Shown piece after piece: positions 1 to 8,358 of a stretch of 64,000 nucleotides of DNA. The translations under genes were made by a program, and so were the position numbers. The notes beneath the pieces are model-generated. The model worked only from the letters and a program-made list of their open reading frames with translations, had not been told where the DNA came from and made no database searches. Origin of the DNA: Sphingomonas arvum (lineage in GTDB: Bacteria > Pseudomonadota > Alphaproteobacteria > Sphingomonadales > Sphingomonadaceae); the NCBI RefSeq assembly GCF_026013565.1, contig NZ_JAPDOB010000002.1, positions 930,001 to 994,000 of the forward strand, in the 5' to 3' direction. Numbering within the stretch: the first letter of the stretch is position 1; each line of letters opens with the position of its first letter.

Positions 1-786
1 CCGGCACCCGCGCTGTTCCAGCGGGCCGTGCCGCCCACCCCGATTGGTCCGCTGCCGGCGCTGCTCAGTCCCAATGACTATCCGGCCGAAGCGCTGCGCC
101 TTGGACAGCAAGGAACGGTCGGCGCTGCGCTGACCATCTCCGATCAGGGCCGGGTCACCGCCTGCGCGATCGAGCGCAGCAGCGGCAGCGTGGCGCTGGA
201 CGTCGCCACCTGCCGCCTGCTGCGCGCGCGGGCTCGCTTTGCGCCGGCGAAGGACGCGATGGGCGCAAGCGTTGATGGAGCGACGCGGACCACGATCCGC
301 TGGGTCCTGCCGCCGCAGCCGCGCGTACCGCTGAAGTCGTGGGCAAGCACGGTTACGTTCACGCTGATCGACGGCCAGGTGCGGCGCTGCACGGAGGAGC
401 GGACCAGGAATGCACCGACCTTCATCAACAATTGCCAGAGCCGCGGCACGTTGCAGGTGATCGATCAGGTGGCGCCCAAGGATGCACGTGGCCGCGAGGT
501 CAGGTTCGTGTCCTTTGCCCGCCTGACCCCGTTTGGCGGAGGTCGCGAGGGAACGGCGCCGGTAGGCGAACCGGTGATCAACGTCGCCGCCAAGCTGGCG
601 ATCGACGCGCAGGGCAAGGTAACCGGCTGCAGTCTGCAGACCGACGATGTCCGCGGCCTGCCACAGCCGCAGCGCCGTCCTACCTGTCAGCAGCTGTTCT
701 CCGCACCTTATGCGGTCGAGGCGTCCGGCGCCGCAGGAACGCCGACATCCGCCGTCGCGGAGATGATGCTGGTGCGGCTGCCCTGA
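1..786 (+). CDS. TonB C-terminal-domain protein, 5' end outside window
   Basis: The frame is open from base 1, so the true start lies upstream; the first internal start is the GTG at 28. Two TonB-C-like repeats are visible. One is near the start (GTVGAALTISDQGRVTACAI followed by a Cys-containing LLRARARF stretch) and a second is near the C-terminus (KLAIDAQGKVTGCSL). This fold normally contacts TonB-dependent receptors, but no TonB membrane anchor is visible in the part present. The gene at 1921 is a paralogue with the same core pattern. The assignment to the TonB-C fold rests on motif resemblance; the cellular role is unknown. Confidence 0.6.
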   Translation, partial: PAPALFQRAVPPTPIGPLPALLSPNDYPAEALRLGQQGTVGAALTISDQGRVTACAIERSSGSVALDVATCRLLRARARFAPAKDAMGASVDGATRTTIRWVLPPQPRVPLKSWASTVTFTLIDGQVRRCTEERTRNAPTFINNCQSRGTLQVIDQVAPKDARGREVRFVSFARLTPFGGGREGTAPVGEPVINVAAKLAIDAQGKVTGCSLQTDDVRGLPQPQRRPTCQQLFSAPYAVEASGAAGTPTSAVAEMMLVRLP

Positions 787-804
787 GCGGCGGGGTGAAC
801 GGAA

Positions 805-834
805 AGGGGCGGCGGCATTGCTGCCACCGCCCCT
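805..834 (-). terminator. Intrinsic terminator of the DUF2383-DUF3597 operon
   Basis: Two 13-base arms (805-817 and 822-834) pair with a single mismatch around a TTGC loop. Read on the minus strand the hairpin is followed by TTTCC. It lies in the short gap between the convergent gene ends at 786 and 858. Confidence 0.7.
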
Positions 835-857
835 CCGGCACGCCGATCAGCGCAATC

Positions 858-1292
858 CTAATCTAGCATGTTCTGCGGCACTTTGCCGCCATTGGCAGCC
901 AATTGTCGCATGGTGGCCTTGTGCAGCCAGATATTCATCTCGGCACTGCCGTCGAGCGCGCCCGTGTAGCCGAGCTCACGCGCCAGTTCCTTGCGGTTGT
1001 CGAGGCTGCTGTCGATGCCGAGCAGCTTCATCAGGTCGACGATGGAAGTGCGCCAATTGAGGTCCGGATTGCCTTTCTGCTGGGCGATCTGGGTCAGCGC
1101 CTGCTCCACATCGACGGTCTGCCCCTGCTGCGGCTGGGCGGTGGTTGCGCCGCCCTGCTGGAACTGCGGCTGCTGTCCCTGCTGCTGCAGCGGCGGGCCG
1201 CCGGCCATGCCGGCCGGGATCTGGGGCCGGTTGCCTGGACCCGGATCCTTGTGGCCGAAGATGGCGCCCTTGATCTTGTCGAACAGGCCCAT
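858..1292 (-). CDS. DUF3597 domain protein
   Basis: 144 residues. A short N-terminal MGLFDKIKGAIFG segment is followed by a Pro/Gln-rich linker (about residues 30-60) and a C-terminal helical domain containing LNWRTSIVDLMKLLGIDSSL and a KELARELGY stretch, which is the DUF3597 pattern. The family is of unknown function; the domain resembles LysM-associated helical modules and is often stress-linked (family knowledge). It starts 2 bases after the stop of the DUF2383 gene, so the two are very likely co-transcribed, and the hairpin at 805-834 ends the transcript. Confidence 0.75.
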   Translation of the reverse strand: MGLFDKIKGAIFGHKDPGPGNRPQIPAGMAGGPPLQQQGQQPQFQQGGATTAQPQQGQTVDVEQALTQIAQQKGNPDLNWRTSIVDLMKLLGIDSSLDNRKELARELGYTGALDGSAEMNIWLHKATMRQLAANGGKVPQNMLD

Positions 1293-1293
1293 G

Positions 1294-1743
1294 TCAGGCC
1301 TGCAGGCCGTGCTTGAGGCTGCTCACGCGGTCGTGGCCCTGGCGAACCGACTGGTAGGCGCGCTCGATCACGGAGCGGCTGTCCGCCGGCAGGTCCTGGC
1401 TGTTCAGCGCCGTTTCGAACTTCTCCTTGAGATAGTCCTCGCCGCGCTCGACCTCGTTGATGATCGACTCATCATTGCGGCCGGTGATCGCGGACTTGAG
1501 GTCCAGGAAGCGCTGGTGGGTGGCGCCCAGGAAGCTGCCATCATCCGGCGGGTTGCCGCCCAGGCGGCGGATCTCGGAGCGGAGGTCCTCGGCGACCTTG
1601 CTGCGCTCGTCGGCCATGGAGCGGAACAGCTCCTGGAAGCGGCTGCCTTCGGCGTTCTGCGCCGCGTCCTTGTAGCCGTTGATGCTGTCGATGAGGGTGG
1701 TGGTGAGGGTTTCAAGCGTTCCGACGCCGGCGGTGTCAGCCAT
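1294..1743 (-). CDS. PA2169-family four-helix-bundle protein (DUF2383)
   Basis: 149 residues, almost entirely helical, with the family pattern of a ferritin-like bundle: LETLTTTLIDSINGYKDAA near the N-terminus, then FQELFRSMADERSKVAEDL and a GEDYLKEKF segment. DUF2383 proteins have no settled function. It is the first gene of a two-gene operon with the DUF3597 gene. A weak stress-promoter-like arrangement (CGAAC, 18 bases, CGTT) lies upstream on the minus strand at 1783-1809, but the spacing is off consensus and I do not call it. Confidence 0.8.
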   Translation of the reverse strand: MADTAGVGTLETLTTTLIDSINGYKDAAQNAEGSRFQELFRSMADERSKVAEDLRSEIRRLGGNPPDDGSFLGATHQRFLDLKSAITGRNDESIINEVERGEDYLKEKFETALNSQDLPADSRSVIERAYQSVRQGHDRVSSLKHGLQA

Positions 1744-1920
1744 GTGCGTTTACTCCTGTCTTGGGGTGGAAATCGTCGGCTCAACGCGCCGAAACCCAGT
1801 TTGGGTTCGCGCGGCCGGCGGTCGGCGGGACCGTCCGTCGCCCAAGCGAGCCGAAGTGATCGACAAGGGACTTAGGACAACGCAGAACAGGGTGGGGTAA
1901 GCGTATCAGGGGGAAAACAC

Positions 1921-2757
1921 GTGATTGCATTGTCGCTCATTGTCGCGGCGGCGGGCGCCGCGCTGCAGCCGACATCCAAGTGGCAGGTCAACTTCGACGA
2001 GAACCAATGCGTCGCCAGCCGGCAGTATGGCGATGCAAATGCGCCGCTGGTCCTGATGCTGAAGGCTCCGGCAACCAGTGGCATCCTGCAGATGGTGATC
2101 TCGAAAGCCACTCCTGGCGGAGCCCGGAACGCGGCTCAGGTAGAGGGCGCACTGGCGTGGGGAACGGCGCCCGGTCACAAGATCAGTGTTCTCCGCTACG
2201 AGCCGACGGGCCGGCAGAAGCTTCGGTTCTACGTTGCCAACGTGCCCAAGGCGGACGTCGATGCGGCCATGGCAGGGCAGGCCAGCGAGCTGTCCTTCTC
2301 CATCAAGAACGTTTCTGGAGAAGCCCCGGTGACCGGCTTGCACGCAAGGCTTGCCGTCCCGAGCATCACGTCTGTGCTGCAACTGCTGAACGAATGTGCC
2401 GAGAACCTGCACCGCCATTGGGACCAGGGCAGCGACCCGGCGGCGCCGCTAAAGAGTCGTGCGGCGGCCACGCAGCCGTTGCCAAGTCTGTTCGATGGCG
2501 ACCACGATTATCCGGATACGGCGCTCTTCGGCGATCAGAGCGGAACGACGAGTGCGCTGCTCCTGATCAACGAGGAGGGCCGAGTTGCGGACTGCACCCT
2601 GACGGCAACGAGCGGGGTAGCGTCACTGGACGCCAGAACCTGCATGATCCTGCGGGAGCGGGCCCGGTACCGGCCTGCGGTGGCGGCCGACGGGAAGCCG
2701 ACCCGCGCGATCGACGCGGCTACGATCCCGTGGGTCAACCTGGGGCAGGTCCCCTGA
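1921..2757 (+). CDS. Secreted TonB C-terminal-domain protein
   Basis: 278 residues from a GTG start. The N-terminus MIALSLIVAAAGAALQ looks like a short signal or anchor. The middle (about residues 20-170) is an uncharacterised beta-rich region. The C-terminal 90 residues carry the TonB-C-like pattern LLLINEEGRVADCTLTATSG followed by DARTCMILRERARYRPA, matching the first gene of the window. The two paralogues flank the DUF2383/DUF3597 pair, which is encoded on the opposite strand. Fold assignment is by motif; the function is unknown. Confidence 0.65.
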   Translation: MIALSLIVAAAGAALQPTSKWQVNFDENQCVASRQYGDANAPLVLMLKAPATSGILQMVISKATPGGARNAAQVEGALAWGTAPGHKISVLRYEPTGRQKLRFYVANVPKADVDAAMAGQASELSFSIKNVSGEAPVTGLHARLAVPSITSVLQLLNECAENLHRHWDQGSDPAAPLKSRAAATQPLPSLFDGDHDYPDTALFGDQSGTTSALLLINEEGRVADCTLTATSGVASLDARTCMILRERARYRPAVAADGKPTRAIDAATIPWVNLGQVP

Positions 2758-2923
2758 TACCTGCGAGGCTGCGTGGCGGGACGATCTTGACCCTTGGAAA
2801 GGCGGCGAGGGTTGTGGATCATGCCCGCATCCGCTGGACCATGCCTTAAGGCGCACACACTCCTGCCGACTGGAACGGCGGGCGCGGTCGGGCTACCGCA
2901 GGGGAACAGGGAGGATTTCAGCC

Positions 2924-3685
2924 ATGCGCATAACCGGTCCGCTTCTCGCCTTCGCCATGCTCGCGGGGGCCGCTCCGACCATTGCGGCGCCGACGCCGAC
3001 CATCGCCAATGCCGTCGGCGCGACGGCCGCGCGCGATCCCGACAACGTCAAGCTGGACGCGAGCCGGCGGCCGGCCGAGCTGCTGAGCTTCTTCGGGCTG
3101 AAGCGGGGCATGAAGGTGCTCGATATGTTCGGCCTCAACGGCTACTGGGCCGAGATCACCGCGCCGGTGGTCGGCCCGCGCGGACGGGTCACCGTGTGGC
3201 AGCCGAGCCAGTTCTATACGGCGACCGCGCTGGAGAAGTGGTCGACGGGTCCAGGCAAGCAGCCCAACGTGCAGGTGATCGTCAGCCCATTCCAGGCTCC
3301 GGAGTGGCCGGCCGCGGCTTATGACTTTGCGCTGATCAACCTCGACTACCACGACGTCTATTGGGAGAGCACGCAGCGTGGCCTGCCGCGAATGGACCCG
3401 GCCAATTTCACCCGGCGGTTGTACGCGGCGATGAAGCCGGGCGGCGTCGTCGGCGTGGTCGACCATGTCGCCATCGCCGGCAGCGAGCCGCGCCAGAGCG
3501 TCGAAAAGCTGCACCGGATCGACCCGGCCGTGATCCGCGCCGACTTCGAGCGGGCCGGGTTCAAGCTGGAGGCGGAGAGCCCGCTGCTGCGCAATCCGGC
3601 CGACAACCATACGCTGCTGGTGTTCGACAAGGCGATCCGTGGGCAGACCGACCGCGTCGTGCTGAAGTTCCGTAAGGTCCGATGA
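2924..3685 (+). CDS. Secreted class I SAM-dependent methyltransferase-like protein
   Basis: 253 residues with a clear signal peptide (MRITGPLLAFAMLAGAAPTIAA) and a Rossmann methyltransferase core. A glycine-containing motif I (GMKVLDMFGLNGYWAEI) sits near residue 65, DFALINLDYHD near residue 140, and GVVGVVDHVAI near residue 175. COG4798-type predicted methyltransferases have this layout. The export signal is odd for a SAM enzyme because SAM is not expected outside the cytoplasm, so the real reaction is uncertain. The stop overlaps the start of the downstream symporter by 4 bases, so the two are translationally coupled. Confidence 0.75.
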   Translation: MRITGPLLAFAMLAGAAPTIAAPTPTIANAVGATAARDPDNVKLDASRRPAELLSFFGLKRGMKVLDMFGLNGYWAEITAPVVGPRGRVTVWQPSQFYTATALEKWSTGPGKQPNVQVIVSPFQAPEWPAAAYDFALINLDYHDVYWESTQRGLPRMDPANFTRRLYAAMKPGGVVGVVDHVAIAGSEPRQSVEKLHRIDPAVIRADFERAGFKLEAESPLLRNPADNHTLLVFDKAIRGQTDRVVLKFRKVR

Positions 3686-4998
3686 GCGCGGTGGCCGAGC
3701 AGCCGACGGAGCGCCCGAAGAAGGCCGGCGGCGGCGCGTGGCTGATCCTCGCAATGCTGCTGCTCGGCCTGGTGCTCGGCATCGTTGCCGGGCGCTCGGG
3801 CGACGGCTGGCGCGAGCCGCTGGTGCAGGCCGCGGGGCTGGTCGGCGGGCTGTGGCTCGATGCGCTCCGGATGACGGTGATCCCGCTGGTCATTGCCCTG
3901 CTGGTCAACGGCATCGTCGGCAGCGCGGACGCCGCCCGCGCCGGCGGCATCGCCGCCAAGGCAGTCGCCTGGTTCATGGCCTTTTACGTCTTCTCGGCCG
4001 CCGTAGGCGGGTTCGGGATGCAGCTGCTGACCCAGGTCTTTCCGCTACCCGCGGAGGGTGCCGCGGCGCTGCGGGCCGGGCTGGCCGGTGTCGACCAGTC
4101 GCAAACCGCGGCGGCGGTCCCGAGCGTGGCCGACTTCTTCAAGTCGATCATCCCGCCCAACCCGATCGCTGCCGCGGCCAACGACCAGATCCTGCCGCTC
4201 GTGTTCTTCACCGTGGTATTCGCCTTTGCTCTCGCCCGCGTCGCCGAGGAGCGGCGGCGGGCGGCGCTCGGCTTCTTCGAGGCGGTCGGCGATGCGATGC
4301 TGATGGTGATCGGGTGGGTGCTGTGGCTGGCGCCGGCCGGTGTGCTGGCACTGGCCTTCACGGTCGGTGCGGGGGCGGGCGGATCGGCGCTGGGCGCAGT
4401 GGCGCACTATGTAGTGTTGGTGTCGCTGCTGGGCATCGTGGTGCTGGTCGCCGCGCTGTTGGTCGGCATCCTGGTTGCGCGGATCCGGCCGGGTTTGTTC
4501 CTCAAGGCGATCGCCGGGCCGGCGGCGGTGGCAGGATCCACCCGCTCGTCGCTGGCCTCCTTGCCGGCCATGCTGACCGGAGCAGAAATCCTCGGGGTGG
4601 ACGAGCGGCGGGCCGACATACTGCTGCCGATGGCGGTGGCGCTGTTCCGGGCGACCGGGCCGGCGATGAACATCGGCGTGGTGGTCTATGTCGCGCACTG
4701 GTTCGGCATCGCCATTCCGCTGCCGTCCTTGCTGATCGGGATCGCGGTGGCGGCGATCGCGTCCATCGGCGCGGTCAGCCTGCCCGGGCAGATCAGCTTT
4801 ATCACCTCCATTGCCCCGATCAGCCTGGCGATGGGCATTCCGATCGAGCCACTGGCGCTGCTGATCGCGGTGGAGACCATTCCCGACACCTTCCGCACGG
4901 TGGGCAACATCGTCGCCGACCTGGCGGTGACAGGCGTGATCGCGCGGAGCGAGGGCGACGAACTCGTTGGGGGCAGGGCAGCGGCCGACCGCGCCTGA
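3682..4998 (+). CDS. Dicarboxylate/amino acid:cation symporter (DAACS family)
   Basis: 438 residues with multiple hydrophobic segments and family hallmarks: LDALRMTVIPLVIALLVNGI in the first third, a Ser-rich reentrant loop (AGSTRSSLASLPAM) near residue 280, and the TM7-like ATGPAMNIGVVVYVAH stretch. Members (GltP/DctA type) import glutamate, aspartate or C4-dicarboxylates with Na+ or H+ across the inner membrane; the substrate cannot be read from sequence. It overlaps the upstream methyltransferase-like gene in ATGA. The following 233 bases (4999-5231) show no convincing gene. Confidence 0.85.
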   Translation: MSAVAEQPTERPKKAGGGAWLILAMLLLGLVLGIVAGRSGDGWREPLVQAAGLVGGLWLDALRMTVIPLVIALLVNGIVGSADAARAGGIAAKAVAWFMAFYVFSAAVGGFGMQLLTQVFPLPAEGAAALRAGLAGVDQSQTAAAVPSVADFFKSIIPPNPIAAAANDQILPLVFFTVVFAFALARVAEERRRAALGFFEAVGDAMLMVIGWVLWLAPAGVLALAFTVGAGAGGSALGAVAHYVVLVSLLGIVVLVAALLVGILVARIRPGLFLKAIAGPAAVAGSTRSSLASLPAMLTGAEILGVDERRADILLPMAVALFRATGPAMNIGVVVYVAHWFGIAIPLPSLLIGIAVAAIASIGAVSLPGQISFITSIAPISLAMGIPIEPLALLIAVETIPDTFRTVGNIVADLAVTGVIARSEGDELVGGRAAADRA

Positions 4999-5231
4999 CC
5001 GTTTGTCGATTGGTCCGGTCCGGGCAGGCGTCCGTCCGCTCGCCGACATCCAGCTATTGGCTCGTCGAGGCGGCGTGGACCGGTGGTGGCGGCCTTCGTA
5101 GCAAGGCCAGGCGGCGCGAGGGCAGGACCTTCCTTCTTCTCCCGAACCAGGAGGGGCTCGCGTCGCTGACCCACCTCATCCCCATGAGGCGGAAAGTCCG
5201 GCCGCTGGCAATCCTTTCGAAGTAGGGAAGG

Positions 5232-5990
5232 TCAGCGGCCGGCAATCGCTCGGACGCTGTCGGCGTAGAGCCGTCCGACCGGCTGCTCGGCCCCATCCGC
5301 CAGGCGCGCGATCCAGCGGCCGGAAGGGTTGCGCTGGAAGCCTGTGATGAAGTCGCGCCGGACGATCGCCGAGCGGTGCAGGCGGACGAACAGCTCCGGG
5401 TCGAGCCCTTCCTCCAGCGCCGCCATGCTGTGGTGAATCAGCCAGCTGCGCGGACCGACGTGCAGCCGCATGTAGTCGCGCTCGGCCGAGACCCGGTCGA
5501 TGTCGCGGGATGCGATGCGGACCAGGCCGGTCAGGTCCGACGCCCAGAACTCTTCCAGGTAGCGGCCCCTGGCGAGGGCAACGGAGGCGGCCGGCGTCGG
5601 CTCGGACGTGCTCCGGCGCAGGTGCTCGCGCGCACGGGTCAGGGCGCGTTCGAGCCGGGCCGGGTCGACCGGTTTCATCAGGTAGTCGACCGCCGCCACC
5701 TCGAATGCCGCCACCGCAAACTGGTCAAAGGCGGTGACGAACACCACTGCCGGGCTGGGCTGACGGCCAGCCATGGCGCGCGCCACGTCGATCCCGTCGA
5801 GGCCCGGCATCGCGATGTCGAGCAGCAGCAGGTCGGGGGACAGCGCCTCGCTCATCCGCACGGCGCCTTCGCCGTCGGATGCGGTGCCGACCAGGTCGAC
5901 GCCCTCGCAGCGCGCGAGCAGCAATTGAAGGCGCTCGGTGGCGAGCGGTTCGTCGTCCACCACGAGCACTCTTAGCGGTTGGTCATCCAT
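5232..5990 (-). CDS. LytTR-family DNA-binding response regulator
   Basis: 252 residues. The N-terminal receiver has the acidic pocket VVDDEP and the predicted phosphoacceptor Asp58 in LLLLDIAMPG, with a conserved Lys in YLMKPVDPARLERAL. The C-terminal LytTR domain (about residues 145-250) has the typical RDIDRVSAERDYMRLHV and FVRLHRSAIV segments. It overlaps the end of the sensor kinase gene by 8 bases and is translated after it, forming a classic LytS/LytR (AlgZ/AlgR)-type two-component pair. The targets are not evident. Confidence 0.92.
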   Translation of the reverse strand: MDDQPLRVLVVDDEPLATERLQLLLARCEGVDLVGTASDGEGAVRMSEALSPDLLLLDIAMPGLDGIDVARAMAGRQPSPAVVFVTAFDQFAVAAFEVAAVDYLMKPVDPARLERALTRAREHLRRSTSEPTPAASVALARGRYLEEFWASDLTGLVRIASRDIDRVSAERDYMRLHVGPRSWLIHHSMAALEEGLDPELFVRLHRSAIVRRDFITGFQRNPSGRWIARLADGAEQPVGRLYADSVRAIAGR

Positions 5991-7236
5991 TCGTGCCTGG
6001 GTCGCGGTTCAGGGGCAGGGTCATGACTACACGATAGCCGCCTTCCGCCATTGGGCCAAACGAACAGCTGGATTCACGGCCGAAGCGTGCGGCGAGACGC
6101 TGGCAGACGTTGGTGAGGCCGACGCCGGTGCTGCACGGCTGGTGGCGCTGGCGTGGCGACTTCAGCGCGGTGCCGCCGCTGTTGGTGATCGTGATCTGCA
6201 GGCGGCCGGGATACGGCTCGTTGGCCTCGATCCGCAGGGTCACCTTGTCGCGGGTGGCCGACACGCCGTACTTGATGGCGTTCTCCACCACCGGCTGCAG
6301 CACCAGGGCAGGCAGGCGGGCCTGGCCGAGGTAGGCCGGGACGTCGATCTCGACCTTGAGGCGGCGGGGGAAGCGGACCTTCTCGATATCGAGGTAGAGC
6401 CGCTGCATGTCGATCTCCTCCGCCAGCGTGACGTCGGCGGTGGCGTCGAGCGACAGGCTGCTGCGAAAGAAGTTGGACAGCTTGAGGATCATGGTCTCGG
6501 CCTCGGCCGAGCGGCCGGCCATGACCAGGGAGGAGAGGCTGTTCAACGTATTGAACAGGAAGTGCGGATTGACCTGGTAGCGGAGCGCGCGGACCTGCGC
6601 CGACTGCGCCGCGCTTTCGGCCAGCGCGGCGCGGCGCTGCAGGGCCAGCGCCTGGGCCTGCGACACCGCCGCAAGATAAAAGGCGCTCCACGCAACAAAG
6701 AAGAACAACCAGATTACAGCCGTATCAGCACCTAGGCGGAAGCGGTCGCGGTTGCTGAGCTGATTGACCTTGGGGAGCGTCAGCACCACGGGATCCGCGG
6801 CGCGCCGTTCGATCCGGACCTGCTCGCCCTTGGTGATCACGACGAAGCCTTCGCGCGCTTGGAAGCGGAATTCCTCCTTGCTGCTGCGCATGTGCCCTTC
6901 GGCTGCCATGAGCATCGCCGACAGCAAGGATGCCGCAATCAGGGATGTCACCCCTGCGACCACTGCCTTGCGACCGAGGTCCGGCTGCGGTGCAAATAGC
7001 TGAATAGCCACATAGATGCCGAAGGTCAGGACGGTGCCGACCCCCAGCATGACCAGCTTGTTGAGAAGAAACGTTGCGGGATCGTCACCGAGAAAGGCGC
7101 GGGCGACGACCGTCACTGTGTAGGCCAGCCAGAACAGGATGATCAGTGAAGTAGCCCGCTTCCAGTCGGCGAACGGTCGTTCCTCGCGCGGCGCGTGGGC
7201 CTCCGCCGTTGCGTCCACGTAGCGAAGCATGTTCAT
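5983..7236 (-). CDS. LytS/YehU-type sensor histidine kinase
   Basis: About 417 residues when started at 7236; in-frame ATGs at 7242 and 7230 are alternatives and none has a decisive ribosome site. Four hydrophobic segments frame an extracytoplasmic loop of roughly 60 residues. The His_kinase domain carries the phosphoacceptor His in RYQVNPHFLFNTLNSLSSLV, and the HATPase region has VVENAIKYGV and GVGLTNVCQRL. The cognate response regulator overlaps its 3' end. The signal sensed is unknown. Confidence 0.88.
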   Translation of the reverse strand: MNMLRYVDATAEAHAPREERPFADWKRATSLIILFWLAYTVTVVARAFLGDDPATFLLNKLVMLGVGTVLTFGIYVAIQLFAPQPDLGRKAVVAGVTSLIAASLLSAMLMAAEGHMRSSKEEFRFQAREGFVVITKGEQVRIERRAADPVVLTLPKVNQLSNRDRFRLGADTAVIWLFFFVAWSAFYLAAVSQAQALALQRRAALAESAAQSAQVRALRYQVNPHFLFNTLNSLSSLVMAGRSAEAETMILKLSNFFRSSLSLDATADVTLAEEIDMQRLYLDIEKVRFPRRLKVEIDVPAYLGQARLPALVLQPVVENAIKYGVSATRDKVTLRIEANEPYPGRLQITITNSGGTALKSPRQRHQPCSTGVGLTNVCQRLAARFGRESSCSFGPMAEGGYRVVMTLPLNRDPGTNG

Positions 7237-7317
7237 CCGCATGATTGTGCGCTTTGCGGCCGGTCGGTGCAACGCCCCGCCGTCCGCTTGCCGAAGCGCG
7301 ATAGCCGCCCGTCGAAC

Positions 7318-7343
7318 GGAACGGGCTGCGACGGGCAATCGTT
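7318..7343 (+). promoter_or_regulatory. EcfG (general stress sigma) promoter, exact consensus
   Basis: GGAAC at 7318-7322 and CGTT at 7340-7343 are separated by exactly 17 bases. This matches the GGAAC-N16/17-CGTT consensus known for alphaproteobacterial EcfG sigma factors. The GTG start of the small acidic protein lies 29 bases beyond the CGTT element. Confidence 0.75.
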
Positions 7344-7372
7344 ACGGCAGCAAGACCCAGGAGGGATTTCCC

Positions 7373-7588
7373 GTGACCGACACCATCGACCCGCAGAACT
7401 GCCCGCCGCCCGTCATCTCCGCCGACCCGGAAAAGGAGCTGGAACGGCGGTTGCGCAAGAACCCAGACGACCTGGATGCCAAGGCCGACGTCGGCAGCGA
7501 TGAGTCCATGGACGCCTCCGACCCACCGGCCGCTGCGCAGCCAGGCCAGAACGACGATCCGGTGCCGTCGTCAGGGTTTCCGGAATAG
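7373..7588 (+). CDS. Small acidic hydrophilic protein under stress-type promoter
   Basis: 71 residues from the GTG at 7373, chosen because an AGGAGGG ribosome site sits about 9 bases upstream (7359 onward); a longer frame exists but lacks such a site. The protein is very hydrophilic and probably disordered, with PEKELERRLRKNPDDLDAK in the middle and an Asp/Pro/Gln-rich tail. No family is recognised. The exact EcfG-type promoter upstream suggests induction in the general stress response; the function is unknown. Confidence 0.65.
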   Translation: MTDTIDPQNCPPPVISADPEKELERRLRKNPDDLDAKADVGSDESMDASDPPAAAQPGQNDDPVPSSGFPE

Positions 7589-7720
7589 TTCCACGGTCAA
7601 GGTGAACTTCTCGATAAGTTGCATTTGAGTGACAGACAGGCGGCTTGCGACAAGCTGCTGCAGTCCGTCCTTGCTGACCGACCCGCCCTCTGGCTTCATA
7701 TGAACGGGGGGCGAGCCCAT
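7571..7720 (-). CDS. Tiny hypothetical protein, convergent with the acidic gene
   Basis: 49 residues: an N-terminal MGSPPVHMKPEGG and then an amphipathic helical stretch rich in Leu, Val and Gln ending VELFRKP. Third codon positions are mostly G or C, as in neighbouring genes, and its 3' end overlaps the acidic gene by 18 bases. There is no obvious ribosome-binding site and no recognised family. It may be a real microprotein or a chance frame. Confidence 0.35.
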   Translation of the reverse strand: MGSPPVHMKPEGGSVSKDGLQQLVASRLSVTQMQLIEKFTLTVELFRKP

Positions 7721-7783
7721 GGTTAAGCTTTGTGCAACCAGATCAAAGCCATGGTCCCGCCGAGCGTAAAGGAGTGTGGGGTC

Positions 7784-8335
7784 ATGGGCACACAGAACAG
7801 CCAGCCTGCCGGTGGGGCGCTGCTGCTGAGCGAGATCAAGGAATTCGCTGCGTTTCCCAAGTCGACCCAGCGCTACCTGCGCCGGTCGCTGGATGTGGCA
7901 TTCGGTCGGCGGGACGCGCTCGGCTGCTGGGCCCGCGACGAGGCGGAAGCGGCGTCGATCCGCGCGCAGAGCCGCATCTACAAGCAGCTCGATGCGCTTC
8001 GGCTGCAGATCCCTGATGACAGCGGCCTGGACACCATCGACCCGTTCATGGGCCAGCTGATGACCGTCACGGCCTTCGACCTCGGCCAGGACCGGGTGCC
8101 GAACTTCGCCGCTTATCGCTTCCTCTACGAGCGGCTGCTGGGCGCGGCGGTGCGCCCGTGGCTGCCCGCCGCGTTCTGCGCCGCCGCCGCGCTGCCGCAC
8201 CTGCACCCGGACCGCCGCCGCAGCCTGCTGCAGTCGATCAGTGAAAGCGCGGCGACCGCGCCGGGCTGGTCGAACCGGGAGCCCGTCTTCTGGCCCGAGT
8301 GGGTCGAGAAGGTCGACGTCGCCGCGGCGGCGTAG
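7784..8335 (+). CDS. Conserved-looking hypothetical protein
   Basis: 183 residues. The start at 7784 is chosen because AAAGGAG lies about 10 bases upstream; a start 54 bases earlier is possible but without a site. The protein is soluble, mainly helical and has no signal or membrane segment. It contains STQRYLRRSLDVAFGRRDAL and a Trp-rich C-terminus (EPVFWPEWVEKV). I do not recognise a family. It stands alone on the plus strand, convergent with the nucleotidase-like gene 23 bases beyond its stop. Confidence 0.6.
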   Translation: MGTQNSQPAGGALLLSEIKEFAAFPKSTQRYLRRSLDVAFGRRDALGCWARDEAEAASIRAQSRIYKQLDALRLQIPDDSGLDTIDPFMGQLMTVTAFDLGQDRVPNFAAYRFLYERLLGAAVRPWLPAAFCAAAALPHLHPDRRRSLLQSISESAATAPGWSNREPVFWPEWVEKVDVAAAA

Positions 8336-8358
8336 CATCAACGGGTGGGCGCTGGTTT

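Noticed and set aside
1783-1809. EcfG promoter for the DUF2383 operon
   Set aside because: The -35 element is CGAAC rather than GGAAC and the spacer is 18 bases; both deviate from consensus.
4999-5231. A short gene after the symporter
   Set aside because: Short frames here show no ribosome-binding site or family-like composition.
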